From: SVFI01 sp045588655
GTDB taxonomy: Bacteria > Bacillota > Clostridia > Lachnospirales > Lachnospiraceae
Length of the DNA stretch: 64,000 nt
Reading direction: 5' to 3'
NCBI GenBank assembly: GCA_045588655.1
Contig: JAZNEP010000022.1
Location: forward strand, 1-64,000
Shown: positions 6,950-14,614 of the stretch, in pieces
Layout of the letters: each line of letters begins with the position of its first letter
Position numbering within the stretch: the stretch's first letter is position 1
The notes under the pieces: model-generated
What the model saw: the letters and a program-made list of their open reading frames with translations, nothing else
Told to the model about the DNA's origin: nothing
Database searches by the model: none
Position numbers and translations under genes: made by a program

Positions 6950-7480
6950 ATGACGTTTGGAGAAAATCTAGTAAGTTTACGAAAAAGAAAAAACGTGTCG
7001 CAAGAACAATTAGCTGAAGTATTAGGACTTACGAGACAGACAGTTTCAAAGTGGGAACTCAATCAATCAACACCTGATTTGAAGTATATTGTGCAGATGA
7101 GTGAGTATTTTAATGTGTCCTTGGATTATTTGATTAAGGGTGAAGAAACTACATTGACGGAAGTACCAAAGCAGGAAAAAGAGGACGATTGTGATAAGAA
7201 GTCAAATTATGTAATTGGGTATAAATGGATATTTGTATTTGGACTAGTTCTGGTGGGTGTCTCTATGGTTGGAATGATGACTTATGTGGTTTGTGCGGCT
7301 ATTGATCCACAAGATTATTTGATGAATGATAGAGTATATAGTGGATTGGCTGGATTTTTGAGAGGAACACAATCGCAAGGAATTTTTGCAGTAATGAATT
7401 TATTGTTTCTTTCAGGAATTGGTTGTGCAGGATGGGGGATTTCTAAGCAACTGCATCCGACAAAGAATATGTATATTTAA
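6950..7480 (+). CDS. Membrane-anchored XRE-family regulator
   Basis: 176 residues. Residues 1-62 are a classic XRE/Cro helix-turn-helix (SQEQLAEVLGLTRQTVSKWE, then FNVSLDYLIKG). After an acidic linker there are two hydrophobic segments, about 91-114 (WIFVFGLVLVGVSMVGMMTYVV) and 145-165 (FAVMNLLFLSGIGCAGW), so the DNA-binding domain is tethered on the cytoplasmic face of the membrane. Such HTH-TM proteins are common in Firmicutes. Ribosome site AGGAGGATGAACAG before ATG. It probably controls element genes. Confidence 0.75.
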   Translation: MTFGENLVSLRKRKNVSQEQLAEVLGLTRQTVSKWELNQSTPDLKYIVQMSEYFNVSLDYLIKGEETTLTEVPKQEKEDDCDKKSNYVIGYKWIFVFGLVLVGVSMVGMMTYVVCAAIDPQDYLMNDRVYSGLAGFLRGTQSQGIFAVMNLLFLSGIGCAGWGISKQLHPTKNMYI

Positions 7481-7675
7481 GAAAGTAACCAACTTTCAAC
7501 TGGTTGAGCACTTGAAGTTTTCTGGTTTCTACTTCTTTCAACCGAATTCAATTATATTCAATTGCATATATCTATTCTATATGAGACAATACATACGACA
7601 AAATATGAAACAGCAAAAGATCGTTGCAATAATCATGCATCGGTCTTTTTTGTTTGCCTTTGTTTTGGCAAATAA

Positions 7676-7704
7676 TTGATAAAAACAAAGGTTTATGGTA
7701 GAAT
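7676..7704 (+). promoter_or_regulatory. Integrase promoter of element B
   Basis: TTGATA (7676-7681), 17-bp spacer, TAGAAT (7699-7704). Upstream, AAAGATCG...CGGTCTTTTTT (about 7616-7650) forms a terminator-like hairpin ending transcription from the regulator side. Confidence 0.6.
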
Positions 7705-7721
7705 GGATAGGTATTCGAAAT

Positions 7722-7745
7722 CCTTTCCAATCTACGGAAAGGAGG
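7722..7745 (+). promoter_or_regulatory. Leader hairpin that includes the integrase ribosome site
   Basis: CCTTTCC (7722-7728) pairs with GGAAAGG (7736-7742) across a 7-base loop. The 3' arm is part of the ribosome site GGAAAGGAGG before ATG 7751. Folding would hide the site and restrain integrase translation. The same stem survives in the element A remnant. Confidence 0.55.
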
Positions 7746-7750
7746 CACAT

Positions 7751-8893
7751 ATGGGTAAATCACTCAAGGGAAAAGAACTGGGGAAAGGAATCACTCAGAG
7801 AAAAGACGGAATTTACCAGGGGAGATTCGTAAATCGGTTCGGCGAGCGCCGGACGGTGTATGCCAACTCGCTGAAAGAGATCAGAGAGAAACTGCGAGAT
7901 GAAGAGTACGAAGATGATAAGTGCATAAACATTGTCCATAGAAATATGACATTGGATGAGTGGTATGAGATTTGGATGGAAACCTGTAAGAAAAATTGCA
8001 GAGAGTCCACCAAAGCGACTTACGCAGGTCATTACCGCAGAATTCAAAAGGGACTTGGATGGCGGAAGTTGTCGGAGCTGAATTTGATTGTGATGCAACA
8101 GGTGTTTAACGAGTTAGGCACAGACAACGAACGCAAAAATTCCAAAAAGATTTTGGTGGACATGATGGAAAAGGCGATTGATTCCGATTTGCTGATTAAG
8201 AACACGGCAAAGCAGATCAATGCGGTGATTTCCAAAGAACCGAAAAAAGAACGCAGAGTGTTGACAAGAGAAGAGACAGAGCTGTTCCTTGCGCAGGCGG
8301 AAGATACGTTTTATTATAATCTCTATGTATTGGCGTTAGAAACCGGAATGCGCATCGGGGAACTGACAGGACTTCAATGGGACGATGTGGACTTTAACCG
8401 GAAGGTTTTGTATGTCAGACGGACATTAAGCTATTTCCAAAAAGACGGCCAATATATCTTCGAGTGGCATGACACGAAGACACATAACAGCAGACGCACG
8501 ATACCCTTGACGAGCAGAGCAATAGCGGCTCTGAAAAAACAACGACTGCAACAGAAGACAATACTTTTAAAGCATGCATCGGAAGTTTCGGAAGAATACA
8601 GAGACTTGGTATTTGCGACAAAGACCGGACAGCCTACACAGACGTTTATTGTCAAAGAGTGCATTGAACTGACGGTAAAGCAATTACGACAGCAGGGGCA
8701 TGAATTTGAAAGTTTCTCAGCGCATTGCTTTCGTCACACATTTGCAACAAGAGCAATTGAAAACGGTGTAACGCCGAAAACATTGCAGAGATTGTTAGGG
8801 CACGGTTCTCTGATGATGACGATGGATTTGTACTGTCATGTGACAGACGATACTTTGTTTGAGGCAATGGAATTGATGGAAAAAATGGTGTAA
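7751..8893 (+). CDS. int: Tyrosine site-specific integrase of element B
   Basis: 380 residues. The N-terminal AP2-type DNA-binding region (about 10-45, ITQRKDGIYQGRFVNRFGERRTVY) should bind arm sites; then a SAM-like core-binding domain (about 70-160) and the catalytic domain. Catalytic residues are visible: R201 (TGMRIGELTGL), H325 and R328 (HCFRHTFATR), H351 (LLGHGS) and Y361 (LYCHV). It resembles Tn916-type integrases. It catalyses recombination between the element and the start of pyrE. ATG 7751 has an ideal ribosome site; the upstream extension to 7676 overlaps the promoter. It is 95 bases from pyrE and read in the same direction. Confidence 0.95.
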   Translation: MGKSLKGKELGKGITQRKDGIYQGRFVNRFGERRTVYANSLKEIREKLRDEEYEDDKCINIVHRNMTLDEWYEIWMETCKKNCRESTKATYAGHYRRIQKGLGWRKLSELNLIVMQQVFNELGTDNERKNSKKILVDMMEKAIDSDLLIKNTAKQINAVISKEPKKERRVLTREETELFLAQAEDTFYYNLYVLALETGMRIGELTGLQWDDVDFNRKVLYVRRTLSYFQKDGQYIFEWHDTKTHNSRRTIPLTSRAIAALKKQRLQQKTILLKHASEVSEEYRDLVFATKTGQPTQTFIVKECIELTVKQLRQQGHEFESFSAHCFRHTFATRAIENGVTPKTLQRLLGHGSLMMTMDLYCHVTDDTLFEAMELMEKMV

Positions 8894-8928
8894 GATGGTG
8901 TAGTGATGGTGTAAAAATGGTGTAGTAA
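8884..8928. repeat. Right-end GGTGTA repeats (arm-type integrase sites)
   Basis: ATGGTGTA occurs four times between about 8884 and 8925, starting within the last codons of the integrase. The last copy, AAAAATGGTGTAGTAA, matches the left-end copy at about 3224-3239. Confidence 0.6.
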
Positions 8929-8970
8929 CCCAATTTTAAGAAAAGAGAAAACGGCGAAAAGCCCGTAAAT

Positions 8971-9018
8971 ACAGGAGGTTTTAATAACATGCAAGCATAC
9001 AAGCAGGAATTTATTGAA
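8971..9018 (+). repeat. Right attachment repeat of element B, in pyrE
   Basis: The 48-bp partner of 3053-3100 with one mismatch. It includes ACAGGAGG (ribosome site), ATG 8989 and the first ten pyrE codons. Confidence 0.85.
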
Positions 9019-9669
9019 TTTATGGTAGAGTCGGACGTACTTAAATTTGGTGATTTTACATTAAAGAGCGGAAGAAAATCCCCGTTTTTTATGAATGCAG
9101 GCGGTTACGTAACAGGCTCTCAGTTGATGCGTCTGGGCGAATATTATGCAAAAGCCATTCATGAAACTTATGGAGATGATTTTGATGTATTATTCGGACC
9201 GGCATATAAAGGAATCCCTATCAGTGTAGTAACTGCAGTGGCATATAGTAAGTTATATGGAAAAGAGGTTCGCTATTGCTGTGATCGTAAAGAGGAAAAG
9301 GATCATGGAGCGGATAAGGGAAGTTTTCTTGGAAGTCCTTTAAAAGATGGTGACAGAGTCATTATGGTTGAGGATGTTACTACTTCCGGAAAATCAATGG
9401 AGGAAACAGTACCAAAGGTAAAAGGTGCTGCAAATGTAGAAATTGTAGGTCTGATGGTTTCTTTAAATCGTATGGAAAAAGGAAAAGGTACCAAGGGCGC
9501 ATTGGAAGAAATCAAAGAATTATATGGTTTTGAAACTGCGGCCATTGTTTCCATGGCGGATGTAACAGAATATCTGTATAATAAACCATATCAAGGGAAA
9601 GTTTATATTGATGATACATTAAAGGCTGCAATTGATGCATATTATGAACAGTATGGTGTTGCTGAATAG
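8989..9669 (+). CDS. pyrE: Orotate phosphoribosyltransferase
   Basis: 226 residues. It converts orotate and PRPP to OMP in cytoplasmic pyrimidine synthesis. Visible motifs: KSGRKSPFF (substrate region), FGPAYKGIP, and the PRPP-binding loop VIMVEDVTTSGKSM near residue 125. Length is normal for the clostridial type of PyrE. The ribosome site and first ten codons lie in the element attachment repeat, so the reading frame is kept at each insertion, but native upstream DNA (often other pyr genes) is displaced. Downstream come two small membrane proteins and an aminopeptidase in the same direction. Confidence 0.97.
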   Translation: MQAYKQEFIEFMVESDVLKFGDFTLKSGRKSPFFMNAGGYVTGSQLMRLGEYYAKAIHETYGDDFDVLFGPAYKGIPISVVTAVAYSKLYGKEVRYCCDRKEEKDHGADKGSFLGSPLKDGDRVIMVEDVTTSGKSMEETVPKVKGAANVEIVGLMVSLNRMEKGKGTKGALEEIKELYGFETAAIVSMADVTEYLYNKPYQGKVYIDDTLKAAIDAYYEQYGVAE

Positions 9670-9701
9670 GATTCGATAATTAGGAAGAAAGGGTTGGTCG
9701 C

Positions 9702-9854
9702 ATGGAAGAAAGAGTATATAAGACAATGTCCGGAAGTGGTGCTTTAAATATTACATTGGGTGTAATTACCATTGTAGTAGGGATTGTAAGTGGCGTCCTA
9801 CTCATTGTATCCGGATCAAAATTGTTAGCGAGAAAATCAAAGATTATGTTCTAG
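9702..9854 (+). CDS. Small single-TM protein downstream of pyrE
   Basis: 50 residues with one long hydrophobic segment (about 16-40, LNITLGVITIVVGIVSGVLL) and a basic C-terminus (LLARKSKIMF). Ribosome site AGGAAGAAAGG upstream, 12 bases before the next gene. It was too short for a standard ORF cut-off, but its spacing and codon use suggest a real gene co-transcribed with pyrE and the next membrane protein. Function unknown. Confidence 0.6.
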   Translation: MEERVYKTMSGSGALNITLGVITIVVGIVSGVLLIVSGSKLLARKSKIMF

Positions 9855-9866
9855 AAAGGACTTCAT

Positions 9867-10187
9867 ATGTGGAAAAAGAATTATATGTTCACAAATAAAA
9901 GTCATCCGGAACGAGGAATTATGTCAACCATTCTTGGAATACTGTCAGACGGAGCAATCGGGCTGGCAGTATTTTCTTCGTTTAGGATGCAGGGAGATGC
10001 AGATGCGCGATTGGCATGTGTCATTCTTCTTGCGATGCTTTTTGGCCTGGTAGGATTGATATTGGGTATTTTGTCACGTATTGAGAAAGATACCTTTCAT
10101 TTTTTCCCTAATGCGGGGATTTTTTTGAACAGCATTGCGGTTTTTGCGACAGCATTTATTTTGTATATAGGAGTGTTTGGAATATGA
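9867..10187 (+). CDS. Small membrane protein, three TM segments
   Basis: 106 residues with three hydrophobic segments (about 23-40, 50-68, 84-104). It resembles a conserved uncharacterised membrane family found next to pyrE in Lachnospiraceae (possibly DUF6142; the family name is from memory). The stop overlaps the start of the aminopeptidase gene by 4 bases (ATGA), showing translational coupling. Confidence 0.7.
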   Translation: MWKKNYMFTNKSHPERGIMSTILGILSDGAIGLAVFSSFRMQGDADARLACVILLAMLFGLVGLILGILSRIEKDTFHFFPNAGIFLNSIAVFATAFILYIGVFGI

Positions 10188-12241
10188 TAAAGGAAAGATA
10201 TGAGCTTGCCAAAGAGAGACTTTTAGAACTTCCGAAAGAAAATCTTGTGGAGATGCCTTATCGCGACTATTTTACAGATGTTGCAGAGTTTCTCATTATG
10301 ATTTGCAAGACGTATGACCGGATTGATCAGGGAGTCTATTTTACGCAAAGTGAAGAGGAACTGGCGCAGGCAAATGAGGCATTGTATGAAGATGTCTTAC
10401 CGGAGGCATATGCAAACAGCTATGCAAATCCGGTCGTGGCGACAAAAATGCTTGGTGAATCCTATGGTTCGTTTTTGTCATTTGTTTATACACAGATGAG
10501 AAGTCTTATTTCTGCTGCTTTTGAAAAGAAGTTATATGAAATGGTCATTCATTTAGAATTCTTTTTGGAGTTGTATGCATCTTTTGCATACGCTTATCAG
10601 GATAGTGGTGCGGAACCGGATAAAAAGCAGATGGAAGAGAATTTATATTTCTTTGTGCACGACTACACAGAGGACATGACCCTGCAGAGAGTAAAAGAAA
10701 AAGTAGATCCGGCAGAAGATTTTGCATATCAGATTATTAGGAATGAAGATCTGACCAATACGAAATATCTATATAAGTATGGAGAATATATCACAGAGAA
10801 TCAGAGAAAAACAGCGGAGTACCTTGCAGCTGCAAGCCAGGAACAAATTCGCCTTATGGCAGATACCTATACGGAAGGTTACCGGATTGGTTTTGTGAAA
10901 GGGAACAAGGATTTGTCCAAAAAGAAGGTGGTGCAGATTGTTTATCCTATCGGTTTTGAACGGATGATTCGTTTGGCAATTGAAAATTTTGAGGCAATGG
11001 GACTGCAGCCGACTATCATGCGTACGCCACACAGTATTTTTACAAAACGGGGGACTTCGATTGGAGGGTTTTATTCAGAAAGTCCGAATAAGCAGTATGA
11101 GTATGATCATCGAGAAGATGAAGCTCTGTTTTTGGATAAAAAGTTGGCAAATCGTCGTTTGGAAGTGCAGAAAGAAGCGTACGAAACTTACAAGACGCTT
11201 TCCTCTTATCATGCAGGACCGGCCTGGGTGGAAGTATTTGGTGAAAATCCGTTTGTGCCAAAGATTTATCCGCAGGCTTGCAGATTAAGTAAGAAACAGC
11301 AGGAGATTTCCACTTGGTATTATGGGCAGCTTGGTCAGCTGATTAACGACTATATTCCGGGAGAGGAAAGAAGCTTTACGATTATCGCTTTTCCAATACC
11401 TGAGATTGGGTCAAAGTATGAGCAGATTATGACCGAGACAATTAAGTTAAATACGCTGGATTATGAAACTTATGAAAAGATACAGCAGACGATTATTGAT
11501 GCACTGGATTCGTGTGAGTACGTAAAAATTGAAGGGACCGGCGGGAACAAGACAGATTTAAAAGTTATGTTAACCAAACTGTCAAATCCGACAGAACAGA
11601 CAAAATTTGAAAATTGTGTGGCAGATGTGAACATTCCGGTTGGTGAAGTATTTACATCGCCTGTACTTGCCAATACGGAAGGCGTTTTGCATGTGAGCAA
11701 AGTATATCTTCGAGAATTTGAGTACCGTAATTTGGAGTTGCATTTTGTGGATGGTATGGTTAAGGACTATTCCTGTTCAAATTTTGAGACGGTAGAAGAG
11801 GGAAGAAAGCTGATTGCAGAAAATGTTTTATACCATCATGAGACACTTCCGATGGGAGAGTTTGCAATTGGGACGAACACTACGGCATATCAGATGGGAA
11901 GAACGTACGGAATAGAAGACAGACTCCCGATTTTGATTGCAGAGAAGACCGGACCGCATTTTGCTGTCGGTGATACTTGTTATTCTCATGCTGAGGATGT
12001 TGCTGTTTACAATGCAGACGGAAAAGAGATTGTGGCCAGAGATAATGAAATTTCAATTCTTCGGAAAACAGACCCGCAAAAGGCCTATTTCCAGTGTCAT
12101 ACGGATATAACGATTCCATACGATGAGTTAGGGGCACTTTATGGCGTGAAAATGAATGGAGAAAAAATCCCGATTATTGAAAATGGGAGATTTGTGCTTC
12201 CGGGAACGGAAGAATTGAACTGCGCGTTTAGTGAAACATGA
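10184..12241 (+). CDS. M29-type aminopeptidase with N-terminal extension
   Basis: 685 residues. The C-terminal half matches the M29 (AmpS/PepS) metallo-aminopeptidase layout: KIEGTGGNKTDLKVML, VNIPVGEVFTSP, a conserved Glu in LPMGEFAIGTNTTA, and GPHFAVGDTCYSH with a metal-ligand His, then AED. These enzymes remove N-terminal residues from peptides in the cytoplasm. Typical M29 enzymes are about 410 residues; here an extra 250-residue helical N-terminal region of unknown role is present, a variant seen in Clostridia. Specificity cannot be told. Overlaps the preceding gene by 4 bases. Confidence 0.75.
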   Translation: MIKERYELAKERLLELPKENLVEMPYRDYFTDVAEFLIMICKTYDRIDQGVYFTQSEEELAQANEALYEDVLPEAYANSYANPVVATKMLGESYGSFLSFVYTQMRSLISAAFEKKLYEMVIHLEFFLELYASFAYAYQDSGAEPDKKQMEENLYFFVHDYTEDMTLQRVKEKVDPAEDFAYQIIRNEDLTNTKYLYKYGEYITENQRKTAEYLAAASQEQIRLMADTYTEGYRIGFVKGNKDLSKKKVVQIVYPIGFERMIRLAIENFEAMGLQPTIMRTPHSIFTKRGTSIGGFYSESPNKQYEYDHREDEALFLDKKLANRRLEVQKEAYETYKTLSSYHAGPAWVEVFGENPFVPKIYPQACRLSKKQQEISTWYYGQLGQLINDYIPGEERSFTIIAFPIPEIGSKYEQIMTETIKLNTLDYETYEKIQQTIIDALDSCEYVKIEGTGGNKTDLKVMLTKLSNPTEQTKFENCVADVNIPVGEVFTSPVLANTEGVLHVSKVYLREFEYRNLELHFVDGMVKDYSCSNFETVEEGRKLIAENVLYHHETLPMGEFAIGTNTTAYQMGRTYGIEDRLPILIAEKTGPHFAVGDTCYSHAEDVAVYNADGKEIVARDNEISILRKTDPQKAYFQCHTDITIPYDELGALYGVKMNGEKIPIIENGRFVLPGTEELNCAFSET

Positions 12242-12393
12242 TGATAAAAACGGCAGATGATTGCCGAAAATGCACAAATTCACGAAAGAGCAAATTCAGG
12301 TTGACGGTCGCTTAAGAACTTTGTAAACTAAAGGTGGCTATGTGAAAACGGATGAATCTTGGATTCATCTTAAATATAAAGGAGGACAAAAAG
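12242..12393 (+). promoter_or_regulatory. Leader of the pur operon
   Basis: 150 bases without a gene. CGGCA...TGCCG (about 12250-12265) could end the previous transcript. GATGAATC (12351-12358) and GATTCATC (12362-12369) make an 8-bp stem with a 3-base loop just before the purE ribosome site AAAGGAGG. No purine riboswitch core was recognised. A control role is possible but unproven. Confidence 0.4.
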
Positions 12394-12900
12394 ATGGCAC
12401 AAGTAGGTATTGTGATGGGCTCAGATTCAGATATGCCTGTTATGAGCAAAGCCGCAGATATTTTGGAGGAGCTTGGCATTTCTTATGAAATGACAATTAT
12501 ATCTGCGCACAGAGAACCTGATGTATTTTTCGAATATGCAAAAGGGGCAGAGGAAAAGGGATTTAAAGTAATCATTGCAGGAGCAGGTATGGCAGCACAT
12601 CTTCCGGGTATGTGTGCAGCAATCTTCCCGATGCCGGTTATTGGCATTCCGATGCATACGACCTCTCTTGGCGGTAGAGATTCTCTCTATTCTATCGTAC
12701 AGATGCCATCCGGAATTCCGGTAGCAACTGTGGCAATCAATGGTGGAGCAAATGCAGGTCTTCTTGCAGCTAAAATTCTTGCGACATCAGATGCAGAGTT
12801 GTTAGCAAAGTTAAAAGACTATTCAAAAAATTTAAAAGAAGCAGTACAGAAAAAAGATGCACATCTTCAGGAAGTAGGATACAAAAATTACAACAAATAA
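12394..12900 (+). CDS. purE: N5-carboxyaminoimidazole ribonucleotide mutase
   Basis: 168 residues, the usual class I PurE length. It converts N5-CAIR to CAIR in cytoplasmic purine synthesis. Visible motifs: GSDSDMPVM at the N-terminus, the ISAHREP substrate loop, AGAGMAAHLPGM and TSLGGRDSL with the conserved glycine-rich CO2-site residues, and PVATVAINGGANAGL. ATG 12394 follows AAAGGAGGACAAAAAG; a longer frame from 12352 has no ribosome site. First gene of a purE-purM-purN-purD run; purK, purC, purF and purH are not here. Confidence 0.97.
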   Translation: MAQVGIVMGSDSDMPVMSKAADILEELGISYEMTIISAHREPDVFFEYAKGAEEKGFKVIIAGAGMAAHLPGMCAAIFPMPVIGIPMHTTSLGGRDSLYSIVQMPSGIPVATVAINGGANAGLLAAKILATSDAELLAKLKDYSKNLKEAVQKKDAHLQEVGYKNYNK

Positions 12901-12919
12901 GATGACAAGGAGAACACAA

Positions 12920-13951
12920 ATGGATTATAAAAAAGCAGGTGTAGATATTGAAGCCGGATACAAATCAGTAGAACTTATGAAGAAGCATGTAAAAGAGACA
13001 ATGCGAGCAGAAGTGCTTGGCGGACTTGGTGGGTTCTCGGGAGCTTTTTCATTGGCTAAGATTAAAGAGATGGAGGAACCGGTACTTCTTTCCGGAACAG
13101 ACGGATGTGGTACGAAGGTAAAGCTTGCATTTCTTATGGATAAGCATGATACCATCGGTATTGATGCAGTTGCAATGTGTGTCAATGACGTTGCCTGTGC
13201 CGGTGGAGAACCGCTGTTTTTCCTTGACTATATTGCTTGTGGAAAAAATTTCCCGGAAAAAATCGCTACAATCGTAAGTGGTGTTGCAGAAGGGTGTAAA
13301 CAATCCGGTTGCGCACTGATTGGTGGTGAGACGGCAGAACATCCGGGACTTATGCCGGAAGATGATTATGACCTTGCAGGTTTTGCTGTTGGTGTGGTAG
13401 ATAAAAAGGATATTATTACAGGAGAAAATTTGAAGGATGGAGATGTACTGATCGGTATTGCTTCTTCCGGCGTTCACAGCAATGGTTTTTCTCTTGTGAG
13501 AAAAGTATTTGAAAAAGAAATGACAAAAGAAGGTCTTTATACATATTATGATGAGCTTGGAACAACACTGGGCGAAGCTCTCATTGCGCCAACCAGAATT
13601 TATGTAAAAGCATTAAAAGGAATCAAAGATGCAGGTGTTACGGTAAAAGCCTGCAGCCACATTACCGGTGGCGGTTTCCAGGAAAATATTCCTAGAATGC
13701 TTCCGGAAGGAATGCATGCGATTGTGAAGAAAGACAGCTACGAGATTCCGGCTATTTTCAAGCTTTTGCAGAAAACAGGAAATATTGCAGAAGATATGAT
13801 GTACAATACATTTAATATGGGACTTGGTATGATTGTTGCAGTAGATCCTGCAGACGTGGACAAGGCTATGGCTGCGATTAAGGAAGCAGGCGATACTCCA
13901 TATGTGGTAGGAAATGTGGAGAAGGGTGAAAAAGGAGTTACTTTATGCTAA
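12920..13951 (+). CDS. purM: Phosphoribosylformylglycinamidine cyclo-ligase (AIR synthetase)
   Basis: 343 residues, normal length. It closes the imidazole ring of FGAM to give AIR, using ATP. Motifs: LLSGTDGCGTKVKLAF, the MCVNDVACAGGEPLFFLDY block characteristic of PurM, LIGGETAEHPGLM, and GIASSGVHSNGFSLVR. ATG 12920 follows AAGGAG. Its 3' end overlaps purN by 7 bases (ATGCTAA), so the two are translationally coupled. Confidence 0.97.
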   Translation: MDYKKAGVDIEAGYKSVELMKKHVKETMRAEVLGGLGGFSGAFSLAKIKEMEEPVLLSGTDGCGTKVKLAFLMDKHDTIGIDAVAMCVNDVACAGGEPLFFLDYIACGKNFPEKIATIVSGVAEGCKQSGCALIGGETAEHPGLMPEDDYDLAGFAVGVVDKKDIITGENLKDGDVLIGIASSGVHSNGFSLVRKVFEKEMTKEGLYTYYDELGTTLGEALIAPTRIYVKALKGIKDAGVTVKACSHITGGGFQENIPRMLPEGMHAIVKKDSYEIPAIFKLLQKTGNIAEDMMYNTFNMGLGMIVAVDPADVDKAMAAIKEAGDTPYVVGNVEKGEKGVTLC

Positions 13952-14568
13952 GAGCGTTAGTTTGTGTGTCCGGTGGAGGAACCAATCTTCAAGCCATTCT
14001 GGATGCGATAGAGAATGGACAGATTACCAATACAGAGATTGTCGGTGTCATCAGTAATAATGCCGGAGCTTATGCGCTTGAGAGGGCAAAGGCAAAACAG
14101 ATTCCGGCTGTTTGTGTTTCACCAAAAGATTATGAAAGTCGAGAGCTTTTTAACAGCGCACTTTTGGAAGAAGTACATAAGTTTTCACCGGATCTTATCG
14201 TCTTGGCAGGATTTCTTGTCAATATCCCACCGCAGATGGTTGCGGATTATAAAAATCGTATTATTAATATTCATCCATCCTTGATTCCTTCGTTCTGTGG
14301 TAAAGGTTTTTATGGATTGAAGGTGCATGAGGGAGTGCTTGAACGAGGTGCAAAAGTGACAGGTGCGACGGTGCATTTTGTGGATGAAGGAACCGATACA
14401 GGGCCGATTATGTTCCAAAAGGCGGTGGAAGTAAAACAGGGAGATTCACCACGAGATTTGCAGCAGAGGGTAATGGAGGAAGCTGAATGGATTATTCTTC
14501 CAAAAGCCATCGATTGCATTGCGAATGGAAAGGTGAAAATTTCTGACGGTAAAGTCACTATTCTATAA
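13945..14568 (+). CDS. purN: Phosphoribosylglycinamide formyltransferase
   Basis: 207 residues. It transfers a formyl group from 10-formyl-THF to GAR. The N-terminal VSGGGTNLQAIL binds the ribonucleotide phosphate; the catalytic Asn-His is in INIHPSLIPSF and the catalytic Asp in DEGTDTGPI. Starts inside the last codons of purM. Confidence 0.97.
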   Translation: MLRALVCVSGGGTNLQAILDAIENGQITNTEIVGVISNNAGAYALERAKAKQIPAVCVSPKDYESRELFNSALLEEVHKFSPDLIVLAGFLVNIPPQMVADYKNRIINIHPSLIPSFCGKGFYGLKVHEGVLERGAKVTGATVHFVDEGTDTGPIMFQKAVEVKQGDSPRDLQQRVMEEAEWIILPKAIDCIANGKVKISDGKVTIL

Positions 14569-14584
14569 AGATTTGTAAAAAAGG

Positions 14585-14597
14585 CCGCCGTAGGCGG
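14585..14597 (+). promoter_or_regulatory. Small hairpin before purD
   Basis: CCGCC/GGCGG with a GTA loop, about ten bases upstream of the purD ribosome site ACAGGAGG. There is no T-run, so it is not a terminator. It could stabilise the message or tune purD translation. Confidence 0.4.
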
Positions 14598-14614
14598 ACA
14601 TACAGGAGGATTCT

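Larger units (their letters stand above)
3053..8988. mobile_element. Integrative element B, inserted at the 5' end of pyrE
   Basis: It is bounded by the 48-bp repeat, with a tyrosine integrase as the last gene, transcribed toward pyrE. About 5.9 kb. No conjugation, replication or phage structural genes are seen, so it is a small integrative element or island that would need help to move between cells. The insertion restores an intact pyrE reading frame and ribosome site but replaces everything upstream, so pyrE is now likely read from element promoters. Confidence 0.85.

Noticed and set aside
12242..12393. Purine or PRPP riboswitch upstream of purE
   Set aside because: None of the conserved core segments of these riboswitches could be found; only a simple stem is visible.
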